Shown here piece after piece: positions 1 to 15,000 of a DNA stretch of 64,000 bases. Origin of the DNA: Rhyacichthys aspro (taxonomy: Eukaryota > Chordata > Actinopteri > Gobiiformes > Rhyacichthyidae); contig CM072161.1 of NCBI GenBank assembly GCA_036850595.1, positions 9,197,905 to 9,261,904 of the forward strand. The letters run 5' to 3'. The notes under the pieces are model-generated. The model had not been told where the DNA came from. It worked only from the letters and a program-made list of their open reading frames with translations, and made no database searches. The position numbers and the translations under genes are program-made. Positions within the stretch are counted from its first letter, which is position 1, and each line of letters begins with the position of its first letter.

Positions 1-3000
1 ATGTTATACACAGAGCTGTTGGTACAGAGATTAATCCTATCTCTTGTTTGCCCAAGCAGGCAAGGTTTACTCAAAATGTCAGTGTGCTCCCTTGTGTGTC
101 CGACCTCTCAGACAAGCACTGGACTAATGGTTTCACCGGAGCATGGATCTGACAAATCTGCAGCCCGCAGCTCAGGAAGCAGGGGCTGCTGCTGTCCTGT
201 CGGCCTTATTCCACAAGAGATGGCTGTTGAGATGTTTCTCAGGGCACAGGGAAGAAGGGAGAGGCAGGTAGGGGAAACATGGCAAATCTCTTAATCCTGC
301 TGGCCTCCTTCTTTTTAACTCATTAGACCAGGTCTGGAATTGTTGAATGTGTCTCAGTTACACAACACATTCTCTCGATTTTTCCTCGCTCTTCTCTTTG
401 CCGCCGCTATCACAGTTTTATTCAGAAAGTCACTCCCTCCTCCGCTTGTGCAAAAGTGCTTTCGTTGACTCACTTAATTCTAGGTTTTTTTGTATCACGC
501 CCATGCAGGAACACAAACATAAGTGTAATTTACTCACGCATCATACACTGTGGTAAAGGCATCATAAAAAAAATTGCAAGCACAAATGCATAAAGATGTA
601 CCTTTTTTCATCTGGTGTAATAATTAATAATCAACACAGATACAGCACAGTTGCACATAAATCCTTTTTTTTTTTTTTGTAAGGTGTTGATATTCCCTCA
701 TTGTTTGAATTGAACCTTAAACAATATATGAACCCTGGCACCACCTTTGTGAGTTTAATTGATCTCAGACAGACTGGTGGAAAAACAGGGCCCGGAGCCT
801 TTGTCTAGCCCTTCTTTCATTGTCTGGGCCTTAGAAAAGCGATTCTCACCAGGGCGCTGAAGGAGCAGCGAATGTAGGCAGCTGTTTTAAGTTGTGCTAT
901 TATGTGGCCTAGCATCGATTACAAAGGAGTGGAATGAGTCATCACTTAAGTACTGCTATAAAAGAGCACACACATGCACTCTTATATACACAATGGTGCG
1001 GCACATATCCCTTTGATGGCACCGTACCTGGCAGAGGATCAGGCGGAGCTCGGGTGTTTTCAGGGTCAGAGGAATTCAATTATGTACAAGTCCAGGGGTT
1101 AAACAAATACCATGGCATTTTTGCATACCCTGCGAGATGGGTATCTTGTGTGACCTTTCTGGATTTGTCCTGACAGTTCAGGTCAAGTGAAGCACCTGTC
1201 TCTTTCCAGTTGAAACCGATCCACTGGGAGTAAAGAGGAAAGCCTGCTGATCCATTGCGGGTGTGGAGGCCAAGCGATCCCTTCCCCTGAGGATCAAGGT
1301 CACTTTTATACAGACAGATTTACAGGGAACCGGATGGGGACAGATGACAATTGCATCTCACTGTGAGGAATTCCTCGGGACGATAAGGAGGCCGGGATAA
1401 GGACGGTCGGGTAACCTGTCGTGTCCCATCAGTATGTGGTTTCGATCAGCCTGGCACCCTTTTTTAATCTATGATGAGCTAACGGTTGTAATAAAAAGTA
1501 AGCATTAAACATTTAGGCAGGAGTTAATTGTTAGGAGTTGACAACAGGAAGTAGCTAACTCTGGCTGGTTTAAACTAGCTAACAAAAATGCTAAATTACA
1601 AAAACTAATGATGATAAAGTAGAAAAAGAAAAGCAAGTTTTAAACTCACCTGAGTTTCCGAGCTCTTTTTCCGTTTTAAGCAAGTGTTTATGTGCATTTT
1701 TTAACTTAACTAGGGAAACGTTTTCCTTAGTTCCCGAGGACCACATGAATGCACCATTAGATCTGGATAAGGCTCCTTGCCACCATTTTGATTTGTGGCC
1801 ACTCAAGGTATTGCAACAAAATATCCTATTCTGCTAAAAGGATTTTCTGGATAGACTATATATTCAGCTGACTGGACACCTACGACTGACATAAAGGTTG
1901 GATTTTGTATTGATTATCATCTATTTTAGAATCATAGCCTATTTCTCTGTTTAAAATCCTTAAATTCACAAAAAAAATTACATTTATTAAACATTTTTTG
2001 AATGGCCAAAAAAAGAAAACCCCCCGTGTAATGTAATGTTTTGTTTTTTCCAGTATCTTTTTTTAATAATACATCCCTGCTCCTATCTTTAGTTAGCTTT
2101 GTAGGAGGCCCAAAAACAATGTGACATTAAATTGACTCCAATCCAGTATGATTTACAGTGCCTTTAGACAGCTTCTTCACTTTAATTTTAGCCAAACAGC
2201 TTCATAGACACTTAGTTGTTTGGTAACATGAAGTCAGTGACTGTCTCCCTCCCGTCTGGCGCACTACGAGTCTCGTCTCCCACCTAGCAGCTCCACATTT
2301 TTGCTCACCTCCTCTTGACTAACCGGACCTCTCTTGTGTCTTGACAGCTCCTTAAAACAGTTGTAATTTATTGCACACGCTTTAGTCTCAAGGACAAAAA
2401 TGGCTTCATGTACTCCAAAGACAGGAAGTGCTTAGTTTGCTGAGAGAGAAAAGGAGTCATCATCACCATACCACAGATAAATGTTCTGTGACAAACTCCC
2501 TCCTTCTCTCTGGTTCCCTTTGGCTCTTTTACTCACTTTCCAGCGAAAATTCACAGCGATATTATTTTATGCAGAAAAGTTAGACAGATATTGGCGAAAG
2601 TTAATGTTTTCCATGGAAGTATGTTTGGTACTTTTCTGCCTGAATGCTCGGCTCAATGATCCGCAAAAGGAAGAGCTTTCACCTGTGCGACTGTCTGATT
2701 CTTTGTGGATGTGTGTACAAGCATGAGTGAGCCATTGTGAGTGTGTCTGCGGTGTCTGAGCGCAGGAGGCGGAGCTCCCGTACTGAGATCATTTACCAAA
2801 CTCTATTAAGCAGGATCAAAGTGACTTAGATCTCTCAGTGCTGCACGACTACAAAAGCCATATTGTAACTCCAGATCCAGGAAGATAACGCCGCTGACAA
2901 AAAATGCTTTATGTCTCCCCTAGTCACATGGTGTGGTCCAAACAACAAACTGCATGTCCCGTTTTTGACCTTTCCCTTTTGCCGTCTCCTCAGAAAGGCT

Positions 3001-6000
3001 TCAGTGTTGGTTGTAATTATGGCACTCTTACCGCGAGGCCTCATGCAGAGTTTGGTTGATTGAATTAGCGAGCAGAACGTACGTAAAAGTCAGACTTAAA
3101 AGACAAGCCATGTACTCTAAATAAGACCTAAAAACACAACAACAATGTAAAGTAGTATATGTATTTTGCATTTTTCATTCCCCTCTGGTCTGTTGTGAGT
3201 GATTGCTCTCCGTGAACATGGCTGACCATCATACACTGTGTCACATGGCTGCCAGCATGATAGATGAGTGTTCTCTCAGTTGGACTAAATGAAAAGTGCA
3301 TGCTTTTGAGTCAGACAAAGGCCTCGCATGTCTGCCAGACAAGTGTGTTTAGCTCCGTTTGTGTCTGTGCACCTGCAGGGTGTCTCAGGGGATTTATGTG
3401 GAGAATGCATAAGAGCAGGGGCAAAGTCATGTGACTCAAGAGGGTATGAACCGACATCACATGACCTTCAAAACCTTCTGTTTGAATATATGACCATATG
3501 TTGATCAGTGTGGTACTCGTTACTATCATCAAGGTTGAAAGGCCAGTGATTTTGTTCTGTATTTACCTCTTGTAAAATGAAAAATTCATCCATTCAAATC
3601 TTCCTCCATTGTCTTCTATCATAAAGAAGGTTTTTAAACATGGTATGGTTGCAACAAAAAACCCATCTTAAGAGACTGGAAATCTCTAACTGCCCTGTCT
3701 TTCAGCAGTTGGCTAAACTTGAACATATTAACCATGAGCAGAATAATTTGGCAGGGACTGGACTTGTTTGTAAAACACCATTCTTGACATCACTGGAAGT
3801 AAACTAAGATGTGTCATGTGTTATGTTATCTTCCTTTGGCTAATTACTGTTTTAATTTTTTATTAATTTTATTTCTTAGTTTTGTGTGCTATTTTTTTCT
3901 GTTTTTATGTAATTTTTGTTTAATTTATTTATTGTTCTTTCAATGGGAAAAATATCACAAAAAACAAATCATCCTTTGCAACCATCCTTTATTGTAGGAC
4001 TGCAATTAACGATCATAATAATTTTCACAATTACAACATATGATTTGTTTTTCAGAAAAGTAGAAGAAGAAAGTTTTAAAAGTTAACAGAACAGTTTTGT
4101 TTTCTGTCCCCTGGGTCGCAATATAAGTAGTAGTACTAAATTAGTCTTACACTTTTGATGCATCCACTGCTGTTGAATATGGCCTTTCTGCAGTGTATGT
4201 TAGTGCAGAACAATAATTAAAATAAAACTTTTACTCCCAAGTCTTAACCAGGGAGGAGTGACCTAATTCGTGTTTGTTTACATGAGGCCAAAATGCGATG
4301 CAAGAAAAATCAACGTTTTCATAGTTAGCTGCCTACGTGTGGACAGGGCTTTAGTTGCCTATTTAAAAGTGTCATGAGCTTGATTGTACTGCACTGTTTT
4401 CTTACATATTGCCCGGGCTGGATGTTGATTATGAATTAAGAACACCTCTAACAGCTGTAAGGAACCCCTGTCTGCTGCTAGACGCCTCTTCTTTCACCAT
4501 TAGGTTTGGCTGTTCTAATAAATAACAAGTGACCCTGAACTTGACCAAATTATCCCTCTCACACAGCCTCTCTTTTCCTCTCTCGAGTCCACACTACATT
4601 AACATTCTTTCTGAGCATTTAAACAATATGTTGCATTTTTACATAAAGATAAAATTAGAAAGTGTTGCAGTTGCTGGAAGAAATGACAAACAGTAGAAAA
4701 TTTTAGGTCGGGGCAGCTCTATAAATAACTGCAGGATATTCAGGTCAATAATTGACAGTGTTTCAGGCAAATATTTCTCCAGCGACTGTGGCATTGCTAC
4801 TCAAAGGCTTCAAAGGCTCTCCGCTTGTAGTTTTTTTTTTTTTTAAGAGCTGCATACTGTGTGTCGCTTGTGTCTGATTCGATGCAATGCTCCCACCAGT
4901 TAGAGTTGGAGTGACTGACTTAATTCTCTGCTGCACTGAACTTACAGCCGTGTCCAGCAGCCACTCAGGAGGGGACCGCGTATCTAGAAGACCCTCTCCA
5001 ATTGGCCGTGACCTCCTGACTGTCTGCGTTCTAATTAAATTCACTCCCGTACCGCCTCCCTCTCTTGTCTAAAGTAAATACCTTGGCACCCGACTGGAAT
5101 GCTGATGGACTGCTGTTTAGGGTCCTCGGAGAGAGAGACCCCTGACTCTCCTCGCGCTCCACCCGCTCACAGGCGGCGGCGTACACAAGCAGTGACAGTC
5201 GGCCAACACAAACAGCTCAAACCTCTTCTGCGACGGAAACACAAATGATCTCATTGTTGAACTTGCTCGAAATGTGCTTGACTATGGTGGCTTTTCCATG
5301 GCGACGTGCTGTATTGCTTTGGCTCTCTTCAGATGTCCTCAGGCATGGCCTTGAATGTCAAATGCGTTGTGTTGTGCACTATTTATTCCAACGTAACACT
5401 TTGTGCAGTTCTCAATCTTAAAAAAACAAAAACAAATCATTTCTGTTTAAAAGTCGGCTGCCCTTGGTGCTTGACTGGAATCAGGTGGGCGGATCAAAAG
5501 CCAACTTGTATTTAAGAGAACAGGGCCATGGTATCTCATCAGGGCCGTTCACCTGATAACCTCCACTGCTGGAGCCAAACAAACCAAAGACACAAAAAAG
5601 TAGGATTTGACAGCTATTGAGGCATGTCTTCAGGGCTGGATGGACTTGGACATGGGCTTTTGGTGGTACTAGAGGAGCCAAACCTCATTCCCACGCAGCC
5701 TGCTATTTAAACCCCAAAGATTGTTATGCGACAGCAGAGCGAGCACGGTGTGACTCTTTGTCCCGGGCCCTAGGTTAGGGTTAGCACAGCGTGACACCGC
5801 AGCAGCCCCTAAGAGCCCGCTTTAAAGACGAAAGCAGAGCTGCGTGTGGTTTGGTGTTTGCTCTGTTCGCTCGGAGATTAGAGAAGCAGGTTGGCATAGG
5901 ATCGGCTAATGACATGTCTACCGCTCGCGAGTCCTTGGACTGTCTGGGGCTGAAGTCCCACCAACGGGTAAATTTGGCAATGCAGAGTCACAAAGACAGG

Positions 6001-9000
6001 CTGCGGTGACGGAAACAGCATTTCATTTATAAGCTCTGCCAAATGAGATGTGACACGGTCAGCCACTAATAGTCGATGGCCCGCAGATGACATATAATGT
6101 TCCACTCATTGTCAGAATCACATTAAACAGAGCATGACGTCTTTGCAAATGTATATATTAGAATGAAAAACACCGGAGTATGTTGTGGTTCCTAAAAATA
6201 GCATCGGAGTAACTGTGCCACTATGAAAAAGTTGTGCAATGATGCTGTGATTGAAATAACAACCCTTTCATTTTGGCCTCTTTCCACTTGAGTTGTCGGT
6301 GTGTTTTGTCTGCGCGATGACAAAGACATGACTGATTGTGAAGGGCAGCGCTCGTGAATGTGTGATCTTCATCCTTGTATTTTATCAGACGAGGTGTTCA
6401 ATTAGTGCTAATCCCGCTGTGCATACTTTCCACTCGTCTGTTTGTACATGCTAGGAATGCTCTCGAGAAAACATCTTCCATCTCTTTGTATTGGCAGCGC
6501 TGCAAACGAACGTCCCATTACCTGCAGTGTTTGTAGTATTTGTAATCTGAAGTACCCCTCTGCATTAAAAAAAAAAGTCTTGTAGGTACTTGAAGTTATA
6601 GCTAGCTTATTTTTCATGCCTCATTTTGAGTGTGCTCAACAAAATATTCACAAAGCTCCAGTTTGAACACAAGAAGCCTGAAGCCAGTGGGTTTGCCATG
6701 CCCAGCAGCCCTGGGAGGGGTGGGGGGGTGACTGTGGATGGTGGGACGGTTGGGGGGGTGAAGCTCTGGGTCTACTGCAGTTCTCTGACCTACCTCTATG
6801 CCGCTGACTTCCACTGTTTGCCCACTCTGTTAACCATTACCAGAAGGCTGTGTACCTTGGCTGCAGCCCAATGCTCTTACACATACTGCGGGCCTTTATC
6901 AAAGAAGACCTGCACTACAAGCCCTGGAGTCCTTCCAAAAAGGCCACAGCACCAGTCTGTGCTTCAAGAACTATATCCCAGCCCTCTCCTGTTTTGTGTC
7001 CCCATCCATTTCTCCTCCTCCCGCTTCGTTTTCCAACTAATCCCACTTCCTCAACACACTCAACTGTCACTGGCAGGTAGCACTCCCACTCACTTGCTTT
7101 TGTTATTTGGTGGAGGTAAATGGAACTGAAAAACAACTTCCCTCTGTCTGTTTTTCCAGGAGGGACATGTGTGTGTACTTCAGCCAATCAAATATCAGCT
7201 CATGCTTTTAGATGATAACTTTGTCCCTTCCCCAAACCAAAACATAAACGAGCTGTCACTGCCATTTTGTTATCAGTTTACAATTATCATATTCACAGAT
7301 AACAAATAACAACTTTGGGCATACTGGGACCATTTTGTTAGCGTATAATCAATTGTTAGTTGCTATCTTGCTGTATCGAACATTAAAGTCTTATGATGGC
7401 TTTATTATCTTATTATATCTCAATTAGCAGCGCGTGTGTTTACAGAGATCCGAGCGGATAGCCTCATTGATTTAGACAGTTTTTATGAAGTTGTAGCGTG
7501 ACGAGGAAGCGTAGGATTGATCAACACACATTACAATTCCCATCAAGCTATTATCGGCTTAAAAGTTAGATAACACATTAATGTGGAGGGCTGTGTCTGC
7601 GTCAGTACCGCCGGAATCTTGGCAAAGCTTTTGAATGTGGCTTCACAAGATACCGACATATGTAGGTCACGAGTCACAAGGTTTGATTTGAATGTAATTG
7701 TATAATCAGAGCGATGAGATGTGGAAAATGGCAATTTAGTATTTTAACATGACAGTATTTGCTGGGAAATCATCATTTGAGAAAAAATGAAGCAGAAGGC
7801 TGCTAATAATCAAAGCCACTGTGACTGAGTTCAGACTTCAGTCTTTGGTTTAGTTCTGTTACACAGTGACAGTGTCTAGGCTTTACTTGACAACAGTTGT
7901 CATTTCTGCATTTAAAGACTAAGACAACAAAGCTGTGGAAAGTGAACGCCCATTAGTGCTGTTCTAATATGAAATGCTGCTACTATAGTTTACATTAGTG
8001 CTTATTTGTAGCTGGAAGATGCCACAGTAAAACCTTTAATCAACTCCATATTTTTATTTCAGTTTATGGCAGAAGCTTTAGCTTATTACAAATCAGCAGA
8101 TTTTTGACTAGCTGGCTCTTTATGAATGTCCGGGATAACATCAAGACTAGGCTATTTCAAAATAATTAGAGAGAAAAACATGAGAGACAGAAGCTGACAG
8201 GAGCCAGGTGATGGTCGTCTCCATGTCTATGTTCTGTTCCAGTGCATTATGTTTCTGTTGAACCAGGTGTCTGCCTGATGGACTTAAACCAGGTGCTCGC
8301 CCATATTAGCTGTGTGCACACATGGCACTCATCCTTTCGTGTAAACATACAACACTTTGAAGTGTGGACAGTTATTTATATTAAACTTGAGATCTGATTC
8401 TTTCTAATTGATATGTAAACACTGGAGCAGACTTTAAAGAGCCTGTGTGAAAGTGATGTCAGATATTCTGAGGCACTTCAGTGCCCTGGGTTGACTACAC
8501 AGATAATACACTGCTCACTTCCTCTCCGCAGCAGGAAGTCCCGGACTGGGAGCCTTTTTCATCTGAACAAAGCAGACAGTAGACCCTCAATGATGCCTTA
8601 TCACTGCAGCTTGTAATTAACTCTGAGGTGTTTGCTCTCTACTCTGTCAGCCATGTTTGGAATGGCGACAGGAAGGATCATGCACACTGGAGCTTGACGC
8701 TTTTATTCTTAACCTCAACGTAGCCTCTTGATTAATGATAGTTGTTCTCAATACACTCACATGCTTTTCTGTAGTGCCTCCTGAATGAAGGGAGTGTCAA
8801 GGCAGTGACTTGAGGACATTTTTCACATGTTAAAGTGACAAACGGCATGTATACTCCATGTTCATCCATTTCACATCACAGCTACAGTAAGCACAGTAGT
8901 AGTTTCCTCCTACTGAACATTTTTCACCTTTAAAGCCCACTTACCGTGTAATACCAGTTTGATTTTATACCTCACCGATACATCTGCTGCCAGAATCAAC

Positions 9001-12000
9001 ACATAATTAAATAATTACAAAAACAAGCTCTTGTTGATATTAATTTTCTGATACCTGCCAACTTGTTGCGTCACACTCTAGGTGTGAACGTTACCAAACA
9101 AGTGCTGATTGAAGTTGATTACCATCATAATCCTGTTTTATGTGAGTGTGTGCGTGATCTGCAGAGCCCTTTGTTGTTTCTTATATAACTTTTGCATTCT
9201 GCTTACTGTCTGAATGAGAGCCTGGCTGAAAGGGTGGTAAGGTGAGAGTTAGGCTTTGATGAGGCCGCTGTCGATTCACTGCTGCCTGCTTGGTGCCCAC
9301 AGGACAAACGGTGAAGACACTAGAATAGAACAGAATATATATCCCTGGTGTAAATGTCTGCAGTTTATAAATACACTAAAATTTCCACAAGTTAATACTC
9401 CAAACTATCTGAAAATAGATGACATTTTTATTGAAAGCATGCCACCCCCACAAACGGTGCAGGAGGAAAGAGGGCAGCAGTGTTCCAGAGGGTTTCTCCT
9501 CCACGCCTATGACGCCTTTTGTGTCCTCGCATAATGATTTCCTTTTGGGTCACCTCTCGAGCCTTTCAGGGCAGTGAAAGTGGATCTGTCCAGGCCCCTC
9601 TCCATTACATAGCCCATCAGATAGGGAGCGCTAGATAAGTCCCCCCTGTATAATAAATGTCTCATATTTGATCTTAACAGGTGGGACGGATCTCACCACA
9701 CCGTAGCCAAGCCGCCTCTCCAGGGACAGCTTGCACAAACACCTGCTCTTAGAAGGAGACATGTCTGGAAGCCCTTTTCACATTCACCACGTTGTATTTT
9801 TAAAAACACACACCCACACGTAGCCGTTTCCTGTAACTCTACAGTGTCGGTGGGTGGACGGGGTGAAAGGTTAAGATCTCCTCGCTTATTCATCCTCGGT
9901 AACCTTTCAGCAAGCTTTACGAAGCCCGATCTTAAATAAGTTAAACCCCCGTGCCTTACTTCTGCCCCCTTTCTTCATGCCTCACGTCACAGTTCACCTT
10001 TGCTTCATGGGTTCAAAGTTCAGACACAGGGCCGGGCAATCATTGACACAGTGAACCACTTTAATGGAGAGAAATGCACAAGGCAATCAAAAGGAAACAG
10101 GAGACAGCTTGGCTCCGGAATAGACAAGAGATCATAAACAGGGAGAAAGTAAATAGTGGAGGCAGAATGTCAGGCCGCCTTGTTAGCAGGTGTAGTGTTG
10201 CAGGGCTGCGCTCTGAAAGGGACTCACTGGAGACATGGGAGGCAACCCTAGTTGTGAGTTATGTTTCCTGAGCTGTACTGCTATGCAATGCTTGTTTCCC
10301 TACTCAACATTCACCAGCAGTCCAAGCCTCGGCCTGTCAATCATTTTTCAGGGTGACACTTTCCCTGGAGATGATTGGCCAGACTCTGTAGGGGTGTGTT
10401 CCACCAAATGGTCCACTAAAAGCTCACAGTGACAGTCCCGCCTATTGCTTCAGTTAGCTCTTTGTGCCCTGCTACGGTGGAAGCACAGTGACCTCTTTTT
10501 GGTGGTTTGTCTGCTCTCCTGCTTGTGTGCGAGTTTGTTTATCCAAGCTTTTGACAGATAGACGTAGGTTAGAAAAAAACAACTTCTTCTCAGAGTTTGT
10601 GCAGCAGCTTAAATGACTGCAGCACATTTTTGCAGCATATGCTTTTCATTGTTCACTCTTTTACTTTTATGAAGACGACTTATCTGAAGTAAATATATGC
10701 AAACTTAGTTTTTTTATAGCAAGCCATTACATTTGTCACTGTTTGAAAAAGAAGGCTGACATTAATAGCACTGTGCATCACATAAAGTAGACATGAGAGA
10801 GTAAAAGACAGGTAAAGGCTTTAATTCCTCGCAAAATGGAGTGAACAGCTGACCCCAAGCCTGTGCTGTTGTTGCCAGTGTTTGTATCATGTAGCATTGG
10901 AAACAGGTATTTCCCTGTTTTATCTCCCCGTTTCCTCCACTATACATACTCAGCCACTGTAACCTGCACGCTTTACTCTGTCATCGTCCACCCGCTCCTT
11001 TACCTTTTCGTATTTTTAGATCTCTTATCTGATATCGTCATGGCGATACAGAATAAACAAACCGTTATGATAGCTGCAGGATTTTTCAGTTGGAACCTGT
11101 CTCCAGTTCCTTTGATCAACGAGGGCTTTTATTCTGCCAACAAGCTTGAGAAGCAGGAAGTGGTGGGCAAACAAAAGTGAGACAGTGTAAAAAAGAAAAA
11201 CACTCCAGTGGATGGAAAGATATAATGAATGGGTCTAGGCTGATAATGTATAAGAAAGGGGGTTGGAGCTATAAGGTTTTATGCATATTATTGTCTTATA
11301 TTACACTATGTATTGTTGCGTGTTCTTTCTTTATCATTTTTGTTTAATGGTTTTAATTTGCAGATAAATGCTAGACATAGGGGCAGTTGTATACATATTT
11401 ACCACCTACCCACTGTGTGACAATATGTGTGAAGTTTAGCATGAGCCTCTACTACACGGTGAGGTCATCGCTTGTTGGCCCCATTGCGGGGGTAAGGTTG
11501 GGGAGCACTGATGCCTGCAACAGAAGAGGAGTGTGGGAACCAAGCAGCCAGTGTGCACAGTATGGGGGCAGGGGGCACAAGATGAGGTGACTGTCCTGCA
11601 GCCCAACAATCAGCATGTTGATTTCTTCACTGGGTGGCCTAGTTCTGGTCGGAGCAGGTCGCTGATGGCACTGTGGGGGCTGTGGACACATGGCACCATC
11701 TTGCTTGGTGTAGGATGGGCTCTGTCTCACGCTATAAATAACACTGTGTGTACTACACTTGATACTCAAATTGAGTATAACAGCTAAATGGGCTCAGTTT
11801 TTCTGCCCAAAGTGCACTTGGAGCTTCCTGCAAAAAATGTTATCTTAGTTTTATAGATGGGATTGTAGAGTGTCTGCTGCAGCTCTAGAGGTTCAGACTG
11901 CACAGTCCACTAGACCTAATATACTATTTACAAGTAGCCTACCACATAAAAGTTAACTGATCATTTTAAGATTAGTGAAGTGCAGTTTGGGAACCGTGAT

Positions 12001-15000
12001 ACACATATCTAAGCCTAACCTCTGGTAGAATTCTTCTGCCAAGGCCTTAAACAAACACAGTTGCTCATGTTAGTGACTTCTACAGAGTGGGTGGTTAGTA
12101 TAGGTCCCCATATAACCGTGACAGTCCTGATTTTAATCCTCCTGTCAGGTGGACCCAGTCATAAGCCAGAGCAGTGCATTGTGCTTGAAACTCATTTGTC
12201 TGTAGATTGTCAGATCAATAGTGTTCCATAGTTCTGTAGCTCAGTAGCGATCTGTGTGTGTTCTTAAACGCGAGGCTATTGCTAAGCGGTCCTTCTCCAA
12301 CATTCACAGTTTGACCTGTCGTCAGCTGGTATTTTATTGATTTCTGGTGACATTATTTTTCATTTGTTAATGTACTGTTGTTGGATTTGCAGTAAAATTA
12401 AAGTGTCCTGATTTTCTGGTTTGAAAATATGGTCGCCTGGGGTTAGTATGAATTTTCTCTGAAAGCCAACAATGGACTGAAATGGCCTACTGGCTACATG
12501 ACTAACTCTGCAAGCTAACAGCCTAGCATGCTACTTTGATAATACTTGCTTCAAAGTGTTACAGTTTAGAGAAGAAGGGATAAGAAAGTAATAAAAAAAA
12601 GTCAGAAGTCAAAAGTGTTTTTGCACAATTCAAGTTTTCTAAAGGATTTTGCAAACATTGACAAGATATTATTCTCCCTGTCAAGACATAAAAGTGTGAA
12701 AAGTTAATATCTTTATCTTGTTTATGCCTTTTTGATGAGCCCAATTCTCCCTGATGTGATAGCACTGAAGCTAACATTTGTAGCTGCTCTAGCTCCACTG
12801 TTATTGTCAGAAGGGCGGTGCTATGTTGGCATAACATCACAGATTAAGGTCTCGGTTGTGTGATTTGTAGTTTTGGTACAAAGTTAAGACTACCAAGCCT
12901 TTATTTTATCTAGAAATAGCATAGACTGTCATTGTGGTAGAAGCTTTATAGCTGTATATAATAGTCGTCCTAGTAATTGTGTCGTCTGAGGAGGCGGCGT
13001 TGCTTGTCTTTCTGGCTGACAATACATCAACCCCCAGTAGCACATCCAGAGCTCGATATATCCCACAAAAATAATTCTATATTTTTTGCAACACACTCGG
13101 CTGGAACAATGTCAGCGCCTCCCGCCACAAACCCCCTCTTTGGAGTGAAATTTTAACTGCCCAAAGCTTGTCAATGAAAAGCCAGCTGTTCCCCACCCTC
13201 TGCCATCCCGTCCAAGCCTCCGTTAGATGTCCCCCCCCGCTTTACCCTTTACCCTGGACTGGGACCCCCCTCCTCACAAATTCTGAGGCTCGTGTGAAAG
13301 CATGAAATGCCATTACCAGTATCAGGCGTCAGGTTACGTGGGCACCGCGCAAAGATATGCCCCCACCCGCCTTCCCCCCTGCACTGCTTACCAAGATTGT
13401 GGTGAGAAACTCGTGTGCTACATGCTAACTGCGCTCCCTTCCACAGACTCACAGCTCTCGAGGCTACAGGAGCACTATTCTGTAAAAAGTTAACCATACG
13501 ACCGAAATAGCAACCAACAGTCTTTAATGTTGGGAGTCTCGGCCGCTGGTGGGACCCCAGGAAATAAATGAAGGCCTCTGCGGGCGGCTTGTATGTTACT
13601 TTAAGACATTTTTTGACTGTTTTGAAGCCGTGGCTAATCACAGCACAGTGGAGCGTCGCTGTGCAGCCAGTAGCGGAGAAATATAATTACAGTTGTGATA
13701 TTCATGTTCACTCATTTTTAGGCATCGACACATGTAACCACAATCGGGGTTGCAGTCTTTGCACTTAGTTGTAGTGCAGGATGACGTAGATAGAAGGGTA
13801 GGATATTTACAGTCATACTTTTGCTCAAATCTAAAAGTTCAGTGTTGCAGGTTTTCACAGCGATGGAGTGATTGGTTTTTCTTCCGCACGTGGGAGGCAT
13901 GCTCTCCATAGCCCGAGGACACAAATCCAGATATCTTTTGCATCTGATATCAGCTCCGTTCATGTCTTGAGTCGCGTCCACTGGAGGTTATGTTACTGTT
14001 TTTCCTCCCTCCAGAAGCTTTGTCTCTGCGGTTTCTGTTTCCCCCGAGGCCAAATTGATTAAACGTTAAGACTTTTGACGACAGTCTTGTGAAAAGTATC
14101 AGTTTCAGGACCTTCTCCGTCTGCGTTTTATGCTTTAATACGTCGGTGCTCGCTCCAGCTCTCTCCCAGCGCTCTGCTTTGTCAGAGTCGGGTTAGCTTT
14201 AATGAGTGGACTCCATTGTTACTCGGGACGGCCGCCTGCTTGCAGCTGTGGATGAAACTATCTGGCGCATTTGGCACAGCGCCCAGCCTGGTCCTCAGTC
14301 TCTAATGGGAGGAGGAGGAGGCAGAGGCCGGAGCACTAGACATGCTTGATGTGGACTGATGGACAGCAGACAGCTTGCCGTGTCTCGAGGAAAACAGCAT
14401 TCTCCTAATCCACTTAGAAATGCAATCCCTGGAAACCAATGCTGGTGGAGAGACAGAAAGTTACAGCACAGAATTGATACTCTCAAAGTGAAGTTTTATT
14501 GAAACGGTTGAAGACTCATATCACAGATGCTGTCTAGAGTTTATCTTTAGAGTTTTCTTTATGGACAAACTTTATGGAGCTCTTTGGGAAGTACTTGGCT
14601 GTGGTACAGTTTTCTGAAAGGTGGAGCTAAAACATTGATTGGAGGATGATAATGAGAAAAGTTACCCATACTAGACCATGCTGTGCTGACCCGAACGTTT
14701 ACCAAACGCCTCAATGGAATCATGGCTTAATCGACATATGCCAGAAACTACTTTTCAAACAAAATCTCATCTTATTCCGAAGTCATTGTTAAATCAAACC
14801 ATACTTTTCAGGAGAGAAAATTAAGAGAGACTATTTTATTGATGAACTCTTCTGTTAACGCTGCTTGTTTGTCCCGCCGTCCACTTGAAGAAGCAGCTCA
14901 AAGAGGTGTGTATGTGTGCGCTGGGAGTGTCCTGAAATTCCTTCGGCCGAGGAAGTTTATATTTGTTCCAAAACAGAGTAGGAGCTGGACCGTAAGTCAC

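Noticed and set aside
5772..5785. TTAGGGTTAG telomere-like motif
   Set aside because: Fewer than two full units; expected by chance.
6626..7129. 167-codon plus-strand open frame
   Set aside because: No familiar domain; overlaps open frames on both strands; includes low-complexity G-rich sequence.
10781..10795. CATAAAGTAGACATG resembling the miR-142 mature start
   Set aside because: Matches only the first ten or so bases and has no complementary arm nearby.
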